Source of the DNA: JBKEBX01 sp047974615
GTDB lineage: Bacteria > Bacillota > Clostridia > Lachnospirales > CAMZNU01
DNA: 22,027 bases
Reading direction: 5' to 3'
Assembly (NCBI GenBank): GCA_047974615.1
Contig: JBKECM010000162.1
Location: 1-22,027 of the forward strand
The notes under the pieces are model-generated. The model was given only the letters and a program-made list of their open reading frames with translations. It had not been told where the DNA came from and made no database searches. Below, piece by piece: positions 1-7,407 of this stretch. The position numbers were made by a program, and so were the translations under genes. The stretch's first letter is position 1. Each line of letters begins with the position of its first letter.

Positions 1-118
1 TGATTTTTTCAGCACCCTCTCTCCTAGCAGAAACACGCTGTTATGCGTTGTCGAAGCTTTCTTGAACTATTTAAAATTTAAAAGAAAATTAAATCAAGCG
101 AGTTTTTAGAGGTCACCT
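1..118. repeat. Left arm of a 118-bp perfect terminal inverted repeat (IS-like end)
   Basis: Every base of this segment equals the reverse complement of 21907-22024; identity stops abruptly at the inner edge (118/119 here). A perfect repeat of this length, less A+T-rich than the surrounding DNA at its outer part, suggests the end of a multicopy mobile element present in opposite orientations at the two sides. The inner tip reads AGGTCACCT. Only one end of each copy is visible, so target-site duplications cannot be checked. The alternative is that the window is an assembled contig that stops where it meets a repeated sequence. I could not assign an IS family. Confidence 0.85.
2..109 (+). CDS. 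Partial 3' end of a possible transposase gene
   Basis: One frame is open from the window edge to TAG at 107-109, encoding about 35 residues, with a basic C-terminal stretch (YLKFKRKLNQASF). The other five frames of this segment are closed or break off early. The stop lies 9 bp from the inner edge of the inverted repeat, as is common for transposase genes in insertion sequences. No catalytic motif is included, so the transposase assignment rests on the repeat context alone. Confidence 0.35.
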   Translation, partial: DFFSTLSPSRNTLLCVVEAFLNYLKFKRKLNQASF

Positions 119-183
119 TAAATGTATATAATATAAATTTTTTAGTGGGGTATAATAATATAAAAACAACAAGGTGGTAATAT

Positions 184-807
184 ATGGAAATAAATAAAAA
201 GGAAGTTTTTGAAAAAATAAATTATGCTTTACTAAACTACAATAAACCTTCTTCTTTTTTTATAGAAAATATTGAAGAAGATTTTTTTGATGAATATCCA
301 TTTAGTGTCATAAAAAAACTTAAAGAAATAGAACAAAATCCTACGCATCATAAAGAAGGCAATGTTTTTAATCATACTATGCTGACTATTGACTGTGGTG
401 CAAAAAACTTATATAAAGAAGATGAAAAAGCTGTTTTTATGTGGGGGTTATTACTCCACGATATAGGAAAAATACCTACTACTAAAATAAGAAAAGGCAA
501 AATAACTTCCTACAACCATGATATTGAAGGAGAAAAAATGACAGTTGATTTTTTAAATCAATTTGATTTTTTAGATGAAGATTTTAAATATAAAGTTGCT
601 AAAATCGTAAGGTGGCATATGCAAGTTGTTTTCTTCGCTAAAAATATGTTTTATGATAAAGATATAAAAAAAATGCCTAAAGAAACAGATATCAATAGGA
701 TTGCACGTGTTGCATACTGCGATAGACTAGGGCGTTTAGGTGTTGATGAAAAAGAAGTTTTGGATAATATAAATATTTTTTTAGAAAAAGCTAAAAAAAT
801 AAAGTAA
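184..807 (+). CDS. Stand-alone HD-domain phosphohydrolase-like protein
   Basis: A 207-aa soluble protein with a complete HD metal-site pattern: His64 (VFNHT), His92-Asp93 (LLHDIGK) and Asp180 (AYCDR), plus His112 (YNHD) and His145 (RWHM). The spacing resembles the HD domain found C-terminal to bacterial CCA-adding tRNA nucleotidyltransferases, but there is no nucleotidyltransferase head domain. Such proteins usually act as metal-dependent phosphatases or phosphodiesterases; the substrate cannot be told. The start ATG follows AAGGTGG at good spacing. It is the first gene inside the left repeat; the repeat edge is 65 bp upstream, where TATAAT occurs at 127-132 and 151-156 without a clear -35. 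It precedes obg by 95 bp. Confidence 0.8.
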   Translation: MEINKKEVFEKINYALLNYNKPSSFFIENIEEDFFDEYPFSVIKKLKEIEQNPTHHKEGNVFNHTMLTIDCGAKNLYKEDEKAVFMWGLLLHDIGKIPTTKIRKGKITSYNHDIEGEKMTVDFLNQFDFLDEDFKYKVAKIVRWHMQVVFFAKNMFYDKDIKKMPKETDINRIARVAYCDRLGRLGVDEKEVLDNINIFLEKAKKIK

Positions 808-845
808 TTTGCAATTTTTTATGTTATAATAGTATATGCTTGAAA

Positions 846-865
846 TATTTGTATTCATACAAATA
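846..865. repeat. Palindrome in the obg leader (8-bp arms, 4-base centre)
   Basis: TATTTGTA (846-853) and TACAAATA (858-865) are perfect inverted arms around TTCA. They lie between the HD gene and obg, just downstream of a TATAAT at 825-830. The element may be an operator or a weak hairpin; it has no T-tract and so is not a convincing terminator. Confidence 0.4.
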
Positions 866-902
866 ATAAATATAGTAAAAGTAATAAAGAGATGGTGATA
901 AA

Positions 903-2177
903 ATGTTTATAGATAGAGCAAAAATTAATGTTAAAGGTGGCGACGGTGGTAACGGTATCGTTTCTTTTTATCGTGCAAAATATATTACAAACGGTGGCCC
1001 AAACGGTGGTGATGGCGGTAAAGGTGGGGATTTAATTTTTCTTGCTGATAGTTCTTTAACTACTTTATATGATTTCAAATTTAAGAAAAAATATCACGCT
1101 GAACGTGGACAAGATGGTGATAAAAACAACTGTTCAGGTAAAAAAGGTGAAAATCTTGTAATTAAAGTACCTGTTGGTACAATTATTCGTGAAGCGAACA
1201 CAAATAAGGTTATGGCTGACTTAACTTTTCATGGGGAAGAACGTATTCTTATAAAAGGTGGTCGTGGTGGTCGTGGAAATCAACACTTTGCAACTAGTGT
1301 TATGCAAGCTCCTGAATATTGTGAGGCTGGTAAAAGAGCTAAAGAATATGATATTTTACTTGAGCTTAAATTAATTGCTGATGTAGGATTGTTAGGTTTT
1401 CCAAATGTTGGTAAATCAACTTTTTTATCAATGGTTACAAATGCTAATCCTAAAATCGCAAATTATCACTTTACTACCCTTGCACCAAATTTAGGTGTTG
1501 TGCGTTCAAAGTGGGGTGAAGACTATGTTTTAGCAGATATACCCGGTATAATAGAAGGTGCATCTGAAGGCGTTGGACTTGGACACGAATTTTTACGTCA
1601 TGTAGAGAGAACTAAAGTTTTTATACATATAGTTGACGGTAGTGGGCAAGAGGGTGATGACCCTATTGAGAATATCGAAATAATTAATAATGAACTTAAA
1701 AACTATGATGAAAAGCTTTTGGAAAGACCTCAAGTAATCGTTGTTAACAAAATGGATATAGAAGAAAGTAAAGAAAACTTTGAAAAAATAAAGGAAAAAT
1801 ATGAGACTAAAGGCTGTAGAGTTTTTCCATGTTCGGCTGTTATGAATGACGGTTTACAAGATGTTTTAACTGAAGTTGCAAGTATTCTTAAAAATTATCC
1901 TGATGATATTAAGTTCAATGAAGATTTTGAAGAATATGTAGAAACACATGAAGAAAAACATAAATTTACACTTGAAGTTATTGATGGTGTTTATGTTGTT
2001 GAAGGTGTTGGTCTTGATAGAATGTTAGGTTTTACAAATCTTGAATCAGAAAAAGGATATGCTTTCTTCCAAAAATATATAAGAGATCAAGGTATTGTTG
2101 CTGCTTTAGAAGAAGCTGGTATCGAGGAAGGTGACACTGTTCGTATGTACGAATTGGAGTTTGAATATTTTAAATAA
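903..2177 (+). CDS. obg: GTPase Obg/CgtA
   Basis: A 424-aa Obg GTPase, the essential ribosome-associated GTPase that acts in 50S assembly and stress signalling. The N-terminal glycine-rich Obg fold (about residues 1-158) is rich in GGDGGxGG patterns. The G domain follows with G1 GFPNVGKS (165-172), G3 DIPGIIEGA, G4 NKMD and a G5 Ser-Ala. A C-terminal OCT domain occupies roughly the last 80 residues. Length and order match the Bacillota three-domain form. ATG is preceded by GAGATGGTGATAAA, a modest ribosome site. It is followed after 17 bp by the yhbY-type gene, so two ribosome-assembly genes are probably co-transcribed. The rplU-rpmA genes that often precede obg in Bacillota are absent here. 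Confidence 0.97.
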   Translation: MFIDRAKINVKGGDGGNGIVSFYRAKYITNGGPNGGDGGKGGDLIFLADSSLTTLYDFKFKKKYHAERGQDGDKNNCSGKKGENLVIKVPVGTIIREANTNKVMADLTFHGEERILIKGGRGGRGNQHFATSVMQAPEYCEAGKRAKEYDILLELKLIADVGLLGFPNVGKSTFLSMVTNANPKIANYHFTTLAPNLGVVRSKWGEDYVLADIPGIIEGASEGVGLGHEFLRHVERTKVFIHIVDGSGQEGDDPIENIEIINNELKNYDEKLLERPQVIVVNKMDIEESKENFEKIKEKYETKGCRVFPCSAVMNDGLQDVLTEVASILKNYPDDIKFNEDFEEYVETHEEKHKFTLEVIDGVYVVEGVGLDRMLGFTNLESEKGYAFFQKYIRDQGIVAALEEAGIEEGDTVRMYELEFEYFK

Positions 2178-2194
2178 AAAAACTTGGAGGTTTT

Positions 2195-2491
2195 ATGTTA
2201 AATAGTAAACAACGTGCTTATTTGAAAAGCTTAGCACAAAAACTTGATGTTGTATTAAATATTGGGAAAAATGGATATAGCCCTGAAATAACAAATGCTC
2301 TTGATGAAGTTCTTGAAACACGTGAACTTGTTAAAGTTGGTGTATTACAAAACTGTTTAGAAGATCCAAAGGAAATGTCTATTCTTTTAGCTGAAAGAAC
2401 TCATTCAGAAGTTGTTCAAATTATCGGTAAAAAAATAGTTTTTTATAGACCGTCAAAGGATAATCCAAAAATTCAACTACCTAAAAAATAA
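2195..2491 (+). CDS. yhbY: YhbY-type CRM-domain RNA-binding protein
   Basis: A 98-aa protein that is a single CRM (YhbY) domain. It begins with the family opening LNSKQRAYLKSLA, has the GKNGYSPEI loop (GxxG-like RNA-binding turn) near residue 24, and the TRELVKVGVLQNC strand. In other bacteria this protein binds pre-50S particles. ATG follows CTTGGAGG. It sits 17 bp after obg and 15 bp before the secreted HhH protein, so the three probably form one transcript. Confidence 0.93.
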   Translation: MLNSKQRAYLKSLAQKLDVVLNIGKNGYSPEITNALDEVLETRELVKVGVLQNCLEDPKEMSILLAERTHSEVVQIIGKKIVFYRPSKDNPKIQLPKK

Positions 2492-2506
2492 TAATGGGGG
2501 AGTTTT

Positions 2507-4141
2507 ATGTTTAGAAAAATTTTAAGCTTAATAATTGTAACTTTTTTTCTTTTAAATAGTAATGCTACTGCTTTTGGTAGCACTTATATAAAACTTGAAG
2601 AAGGACAATATGTATATGTTGAGGACGTAATTGACGCTAACTCTTTTGTTGTTAGTGTTAATGGTAATGAAGCTTTAGTTAAAATTTTAGGTACAAACAT
2701 AAATGGATATACGGACTCAAAAGATTTTATGGAAAGTTTACTTTTATCAAAAGAGGTGTATTATAAGTCCTCAAATATAGATAAAGGTGATCGTTGGAAC
2801 TATGGAGATTTTGTATATAATGATAATAGTATTGCATCATATATGCTAAAAAATGGTCTTGCAACTGTAGATGAATATGGGTTAAGTTCTAGTGTTATAC
2901 TAAGCTATCAAGAACTTGAAGATAGTGCTAAAAAAAATAACTATAACTATTGGGAAAGATATGATAAGGAAACTACGGTAATTTCTTATGATGCAATTAA
3001 TATAAATACTGCAACAAAGGCTCAAATAATTGACGTTTTAGGTGTTACTGATGTTGTTGCTAGTAATATAATCGAATATCGAAAGTATAACCCTTTTAAT
3101 AATAGTGAAGAAATCAAGTTTGTGGAAGGTGTTACAAGTAAGATTTTTAATAAGATAGAAGGAAAGTTTGTTGTTGCCACTAATATAAATACGGCAAACA
3201 GTATGGCACTTGAGTCTATTTCTGGTATTTCCTCTGCTGAGGCGACTAAGATTATTACTAATCGCTCATCTAGTTCTTATACGGAAACAACTTTTAAAGA
3301 TTCAGGTTTTTTAACTTCTACAGAATATAGCAACGCAATTCCTTTTATATATTATAGCGGAAGTGTTACTTCATTAGAGTATAGCGTTCCAAATGTTGTT
3401 ATAAACATAAATACTGCTACTGTAAGTCAAATGACAAAGGCAGGTTTAAGCTCTTCTGATGCTAGTAGTATATATAGATATACAGATGATAATAAATATG
3501 TATACCACAACTTTATGGAACTTAGTAAAATAAGTGGTGTTTCTTCTATTTTTGATGAATATAATATTTACAAATATGAAGATAACATTAACTTTGTTAC
3601 TAATATAAATAATGCTAGTAAAAGTGAAATCGCAAGTTTATATGGCGATTATGCTGATAGTTATAGTACTCAAATTGATACTTTATACGATAAAAATAAT
3701 TATACGTCTTTTAGTCAAATATCCGAATATTTTCCAAGTAGCTTATTGAGTTACTTAAAGAAAGTTATTGTTTTTGATGACGAAGAAACGGACTATGTAA
3801 ACATAAATACTTGTTCTGTAAGTGATTTAACAGAAATTGGATTAAGTTCATCTGTGGCACAAAGCGTTTTGGAAGACCGAAACATATATCAATATAATAG
3901 ACTTTATACTGATATTGAAGATTATTCTGATAAAATTTCATTATACACTAACGTTAATACAGCAAGTCATAATGAAATAGAGCGTCTATCTAGTGAGCTA
4001 TCTTATAGTGTTATATCAAATTTTATTGATTATCGTGATGACGAATATTTTGGTAGTCTTGATGAAGTTAGGGAATATTTTGAAGATTTAGATCTTGAAG
4101 ATGTGTATGAAGATTTTGAAGATTTTATTACTGCAAGATAA
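2507..4141 (+). CDS. Secreted protein: degenerate nuclease-like domain plus six ComEA-type helix-hairpin-helix repeats
   Basis: A 544-aa protein with an N-terminal signal peptide (MFRKILSLIIVTFFLLNSNATAFG). Residues about 35-150 follow the staphylococcal nuclease fold pattern (EDVIDANSF, ALVKILGTN, IASYMLKNGLATV, then a helix ending NYNYW). The expected catalytic residues are missing: the second Asp of DGDT is Asn, the RL(I/L)G Arg is Lys, TPE is absent and the YGR Arg is not seen. The rest holds six repeats, each opened by an N-x-N-T-A-like motif at residues 164, 225, 299, 365, 431 and 481; these resemble the single DNA-binding HhH unit of ComEA. The C-terminus is very acidic. ATG follows GGGGGAG. 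A hairpin terminator follows. It could be an extracellular DNA-binding protein; function is inferred. Confidence 0.75.
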   Translation: MFRKILSLIIVTFFLLNSNATAFGSTYIKLEEGQYVYVEDVIDANSFVVSVNGNEALVKILGTNINGYTDSKDFMESLLLSKEVYYKSSNIDKGDRWNYGDFVYNDNSIASYMLKNGLATVDEYGLSSSVILSYQELEDSAKKNNYNYWERYDKETTVISYDAININTATKAQIIDVLGVTDVVASNIIEYRKYNPFNNSEEIKFVEGVTSKIFNKIEGKFVVATNINTANSMALESISGISSAEATKIITNRSSSSYTETTFKDSGFLTSTEYSNAIPFIYYSGSVTSLEYSVPNVVININTATVSQMTKAGLSSSDASSIYRYTDDNKYVYHNFMELSKISGVSSIFDEYNIYKYEDNINFVTNINNASKSEIASLYGDYADSYSTQIDTLYDKNNYTSFSQISEYFPSSLLSYLKKVIVFDDEETDYVNINTCSVSDLTEIGLSSSVAQSVLEDRNIYQYNRLYTDIEDYSDKISLYTNVNTASHNEIERLSSELSYSVISNFIDYRDDEYFGSLDEVREYFEDLDLEDVYEDFEDFITAR

Positions 4142-4147
4142 TTTTAT

Positions 4148-4186
4148 AGCTGTAACTTTATATAAAAATAAAGTTACAGCTTTTTA
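4148..4186 (+). terminator. Intrinsic terminator after the obg cluster
   Basis: A perfect 13-bp stem (AGCTGTAACTTTA, 4148-4160, with its complement at 4169-4181), an 8-base loop and then TTTTATTTATTT. It closes the plus-strand group ending at 4141 and sits just before the promoter at 4195. Confidence 0.9.
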
Positions 4187-4194
4187 TTTATTTC

Positions 4195-4223
4195 TTGACA
4201 AAATAATATTCTTTTGATATGAT
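4195..4223 (+). promoter_or_regulatory. Sigma-A-type promoter of the SPFH operon
   Basis: TTGACA (4195-4200), a 17-bp spacer, then TATGAT (4218-4223): near-consensus spacing and hexamers. It lies 27 bp before the ATG of the SPFH gene, so the leader would be only about 20 nt. Confidence 0.8.
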
Positions 4224-4236
4224 AAAGATATCAAAA
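4212..4236. promoter_or_regulatory. Candidate operator palindrome over the -10
   Basis: TTTTGATAT (4212-4220) and ATATCAAAA (4228-4236) are perfect 9-bp inverted arms with a 7-bp centre. The element covers the -10 hexamer and the likely transcript start, a position that fits repressor binding. The second gene of this operon encodes a ribbon-helix-helix protein, so autoregulation is a reasonable inference, not shown. Confidence 0.55.
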
Positions 4237-4249
4237 ATGGAGGTGTAAA

Positions 4250-5218
4250 ATGGAAAATAAAAATAAGTATATAACAACAAAAAATGGTATGGGAGTTTTA
4301 ATTTCACTTTTATTAGGGCTTATTATTTCAACTGTATTGTTAGTTGGTTTATGTATGGTTAATAATGCAGTGGTAATAGGTGTTGCTATTACGAGCTATG
4401 TTATTATTGTTACTGTTATATGTACGTGTTTTGCTGGATTAAAAGTTGTAAAACCGAATGAGGCTGTTATTTTCACTTTGTTTGGTAAATATTATGGAAC
4501 TATAGTAGAAGATGGATATTATTTTGTTAATCCTTTTGTTGCCAATGCAACTAGTAACAATAAAGAAAATGAAGCTACAAAAGTTAATTTTAATGCTCAA
4601 GGGAGCTTAGAAATTGGCAAAAAAAATAAAACAATACCTTTAAAGGAACTTACTCTTTTGAATGAAAAACAAAAAGTAAATGATTTAGATGGTAATCCTA
4701 TTGAAATAAGAGTTGCCATTATATGGAAAATTGTTGACCCATATAAAGCTGTTTTTAATGTAGATAACTATGAAACATATTTATCTACACAATGTGACGG
4801 TGCTATACGTTCTGTTGCATCTAGTTTTTCTTACGATTCAGATGAAGAGTCTGACGGAGAAAAAACTTTAAGGGGAAGTACTAAAGAAATCGTGGATATG
4901 CTTAAAAAAGAAATTCAAAGTAAGGTAGAAGTTGCTGGTATTGAAATAATTGAAGCTAGAGTTGCACATCTTTCTTATGCTGTAGAAATCGCTTCTGCTA
5001 TGTTACAAAGACAACAGGCAAAAGCTATAATTGATGCTAGAAAGAAAATCGTTGAAGGGGCTGTTACTATGGTTGAAATGGCATTAGATCAATTAAGCGA
5101 AAAAGAAATCGTTCAGTTAGATGAAGAAAGAAAAGCTCAAATGGTTTCTAACTTGCTTGTTGTTCTTTGCTCAAATAAAGATACTCAACCTATAGTAAAT
5201 AGTGGTAGTATATACTAA
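4250..5218 (+). CDS. SPFH (stomatin/prohibitin/flotillin) domain membrane protein
   Basis: A 322-aa protein with two adjacent hydrophobic segments (about residues 13-36 and 40-63), followed by an SPFH/Band 7 domain starting VKPNEAVIFTLFGKYYG. It includes the characteristic RVAIIWKIVDPYKAVFNVDNYE strand region split here as RVAIIWKIVDP and the later IEIIEARVAHLSY. A long charged helix follows (QRQQAKAIIDARKKIVEG), typical of oligomerising SPFH proteins that scaffold membrane microdomains. ATG follows GGAGGTG six bases away. Its stop overlaps the next start (TAATG), so it is translationally coupled to the small RHH gene. Role in envelope stress is inferred from family and neighbours. Confidence 0.9.
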   Translation: MENKNKYITTKNGMGVLISLLLGLIISTVLLVGLCMVNNAVVIGVAITSYVIIVTVICTCFAGLKVVKPNEAVIFTLFGKYYGTIVEDGYYFVNPFVANATSNNKENEATKVNFNAQGSLEIGKKNKTIPLKELTLLNEKQKVNDLDGNPIEIRVAIIWKIVDPYKAVFNVDNYETYLSTQCDGAIRSVASSFSYDSDEESDGEKTLRGSTKEIVDMLKKEIQSKVEVAGIEIIEARVAHLSYAVEIASAMLQRQQAKAIIDARKKIVEGAVTMVEMALDQLSEKEIVQLDEERKAQMVSNLLVVLCSNKDTQPIVNSGSIY

Positions 5219-5397
5219 TGTCAAGTTCTACTGATAAAGAAAAAACTAAGGACAAAAAGCAAATACCACTTAGAATTTCTAGTACTTTATGGAATGAACT
5301 TAATCAATGGGCTGAAGATGATTTTCGCTCTATTAACGGTCAAATTGAGTATATTTTAACCGAAGCAGTAAAGAAAAGAAAAAATAAAAAAGAATAG
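5218..5397 (+). CDS. 59-aa Arc-like ribbon-helix-helix protein
   Basis: The ATG shares one base with the stop of the SPFH gene (TAATG). The product has a lysine-rich N-terminal tail, then a short strand QIPLRIS (about residues 15-21), helix SSTLWNELNQWAEDD, a turn FRSINGQ, helix IEYILTEAVKKR, and a basic tail. This matches the Arc/MetJ ribbon-helix-helix plan in which the strand pairs in a dimer to contact DNA. Lengths and hydrophobic spacing fit. It may bind the palindrome over the operon promoter. A small RHH protein could instead act as a partner of the SPFH protein. It is short but supported by coupling and fold pattern. Confidence 0.8.
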   Translation: MSSSTDKEKTKDKKQIPLRISSTLWNELNQWAEDDFRSINGQIEYILTEAVKKRKNKKE

Positions 5398-5430
5398 TAA
5401 ATTTTAATTTGCAAACAGAAAGAAGGTTGT

Positions 5431-6081
5431 ATGGTTAATAAAAGATATACTTTTATTTATTTACTTTTAGCTTTTATTCCTATAATATATTTGGTTATTA
5501 TCTTTAAAAGCATACCGGATATAGTTCCTACTAGTTTTGATGGTAATGGGATTGTAACGGAAATGGGTAGTAAATGGACTTTAGCTATTTTACCTGTGAC
5601 AGGTGCTTTTACTGCTCTCATAGGTTTATTTATTCCTTTCTTTACAAAACTTGCAAAAAAAAGAGAAGATAAATCTCTAAATATAATAGCTAAATTTTAT
5701 ATTGCTGTACTAGTTTTAATGGATTTAGTTTCTATATCTATAATTTATGAGGCTGTTAACTATGTTGATGGTAAGCCAAGTAGTATAGGCATATTATTTT
5801 GCTATGCTTTTAATTTATTTTTTATTATAATGGGATTTTTTCTACCTAAAATTCCACCTAATGCTATTATTGGATTTAGAATACCTTTTACACTAATGGA
5901 TTCAGAAAATTGGATAAAAACCCATATTTTAGCAGGTAAATTATTCAGTTTAGCAGGTATTATAGGATTAGTTATAGCTTTTGTAACAAGTGGCAATATG
6001 CTAGTTTCTTTTATACCTATTTTAACTGTAACTTTTCTTACTATAATATATTCTGCTATATTATTTTATAGTAAAAAATAG
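5431..6081 (+). CDS. SdpI-like membrane protein with DUF1648 domain
   Basis: A 216-aa integral membrane protein with about six hydrophobic segments. The first extracytoplasmic loop has the DUF1648 signature (IPDIVPTSFDGNG), and the C-terminal half has the SdpI signature: PPNAIIGFRIPFTLMDSENW followed by KTHILAGKLF. In Bacillus subtilis SdpI gives immunity to the SdpC toxin and signals to the repressor SdpR; many homologues have unknown roles. ATG follows GAAGG. It lies 33 bp after the RHH gene with no terminator between, so it probably belongs to the same operon and ends at the bidirectional terminator. Immunity or envelope-defence function is inferred. Confidence 0.88.
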   Translation: MVNKRYTFIYLLLAFIPIIYLVIIFKSIPDIVPTSFDGNGIVTEMGSKWTLAILPVTGAFTALIGLFIPFFTKLAKKREDKSLNIIAKFYIAVLVLMDLVSISIIYEAVNYVDGKPSSIGILFCYAFNLFFIIMGFFLPKIPPNAIIGFRIPFTLMDSENWIKTHILAGKLFSLAGIIGLVIAFVTSGNMLVSFIPILTVTFLTIIYSAILFYSKK

Positions 6082-6097
6082 AGCAGTAACAAAAAGA

Positions 6098-6130
6098 ACT
6101 ATTGATTTTTTTAATCAATAGTCCTTTTTT
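6098..6130. terminator. Bidirectional terminator between convergent operons
   Basis: Stem ACTATTGATT (6098-6107) pairs perfectly with 6113-6122 around a T5 loop. The plus strand continues CCTTTTTT; the minus strand continues TCTTTTTGTT. It can stop both the SdpI-like operon and the pyrC-ended operon, whose stop codon is at 6136. Confidence 0.88.
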
Positions 6131-6135
6131 AAAAA

Positions 6136-7407
6136 TTATTTAGTTTTATAAACTACTTTACCATTTACTATTGTTGTGTTAATTCTACCTTTAAAAGTCA
6201 TATCTTCAAACATAGAATATTTTGCTTTTGAGTAAAAATATTCAGAGTTCATTTTTGTATCTTGATTTGGATCAAATATTAAAATATTTGCAATGTTACC
6301 TTCTTTTATTTCTCCTACATTATCAATATTTAAAATTTTACTTGGATTTTTTGAATATAGGTCAGCCAGTTTGTTCATTGTAATATGATTTTCTAAAACA
6401 AGTTTGTTGTAGCCTGCTAAAAACGATGTTTCAAGAGAAGATACACCGAGGGAGGCTTTTTCAAATTCTTTTCTTTTTGTATCAATGTTTTCAGGGTTGT
6501 GTCCTGATACTATGCAGTCAATTATTCCTTTTTTTATACCGTCTATTAGAGCTAAAGCATCTTCCTTTGTTCTTAATGGTGGTGAGGTTTTAAATTCTGT
6601 TTTAAAACCTGCAACGTCATCTTCTGTAAAAAATAAATGGTGTATTGTACAGTCACAAGTTATTTTTCTTTCTTCAGTTTTGGCAAATTTTATAAGGTTT
6701 AAAGAATTTTTTGAGGATATTTTTGTGAAATGCATATTTAAGTCTTTATCACGACCTAAAATAAGATTTCTCGCTACTATTATTTCTTCTGACTCACGTG
6801 GGATACCTTGTAAACCGTTGAAAACAGCTGTTGTTCCATCGTGAAGCAGACCATCATGCTTTAAGGTTTCATCTTCACAAAACGTAATAATGGGAAGATG
6901 AAACATTTCACAGTAACGTAAAAAGTTATTAAAAAGGTATGTATTCATTATACTTTTATTACCATCACAAATACCTATAACGCCTGCTTTATGCATTTCA
7001 GATATTTCTGAAAATTTTTCTTCTTCCCCATCTTTTGTTGCTATACCATAAAGTTTTACATCAACTGTACTTTCAGATTTTATTTTGTTCATTACATATT
7101 CCACTACAACTTTGTTGTCAACAACAGGTCGTGTAATTGGTACGCAACAAATAGTTGTATAGCCTCCTGCAACAGCTGACAATGAGAGGGATTCTATATC
7201 TTCTTTATGTTCATAGCCCGGATCTTTAAGGGTACAGTTCATATCTATAAGTCCCGGTAAAACATATCTACCTTTTGCGTTTATAATAATACAATCTTTA
7301 TCTGGTAAGGATTTACCTATTTTTACTATTTTTTTATCGGATATAAATAAATCCATTTCTTCGATAGTATTTTCTAAAACAATGTTACCATTTTTTATTA
7401 ATATCAA
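6136..7407 (-). CDS. Dihydroorotase homologue lacking metal ligands (pseudo-DHOase)
   Basis: A 423-aa protein that aligns end to end with type I dihydroorotase (PyrC): YVLPGLIDM, GGYTTICCVP, FCEDETL, NGLQGIP, SPPLRTKEDALALIDGI, GEIKEGNIANILIFD. The active site is gone. The HxH metal pair of DLHVHLR is Asn57-Cys-Thr59, its Arg is Lys61, the His of AHCED is Phe176, the His before the IST motif is Lys229, and the Asp of TDHAPH is Gly302. The start is TTG (7407) with GGAGG 9 bp upstream, overlapping the pyrB stop by four bases (TTGA). The reading frame is intact, so it is a maintained pseudoenzyme rather than a broken gene. Inactive DHOases that scaffold aspartate carbamoyltransferase are known, but the partner here is also degenerate. 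Confidence 0.88.
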   Translation of the reverse strand: MILIKNGNIVLENTIEEMDLFISDKKIVKIGKSLPDKDCIIINAKGRYVLPGLIDMNCTLKDPGYEHKEDIESLSLSAVAGGYTTICCVPITRPVVDNKVVVEYVMNKIKSESTVDVKLYGIATKDGEEEKFSEISEMHKAGVIGICDGNKSIMNTYLFNNFLRYCEMFHLPIITFCEDETLKHDGLLHDGTTAVFNGLQGIPRESEEIIVARNLILGRDKDLNMHFTKISSKNSLNLIKFAKTEERKITCDCTIHHLFFTEDDVAGFKTEFKTSPPLRTKEDALALIDGIKKGIIDCIVSGHNPENIDTKRKEFEKASLGVSSLETSFLAGYNKLVLENHITMNKLADLYSKNPSKILNIDNVGEIKEGNIANILIFDPNQDTKMNSEYFYSKAKYSMFEDMTFKGRINTTIVNGKVVYKTK

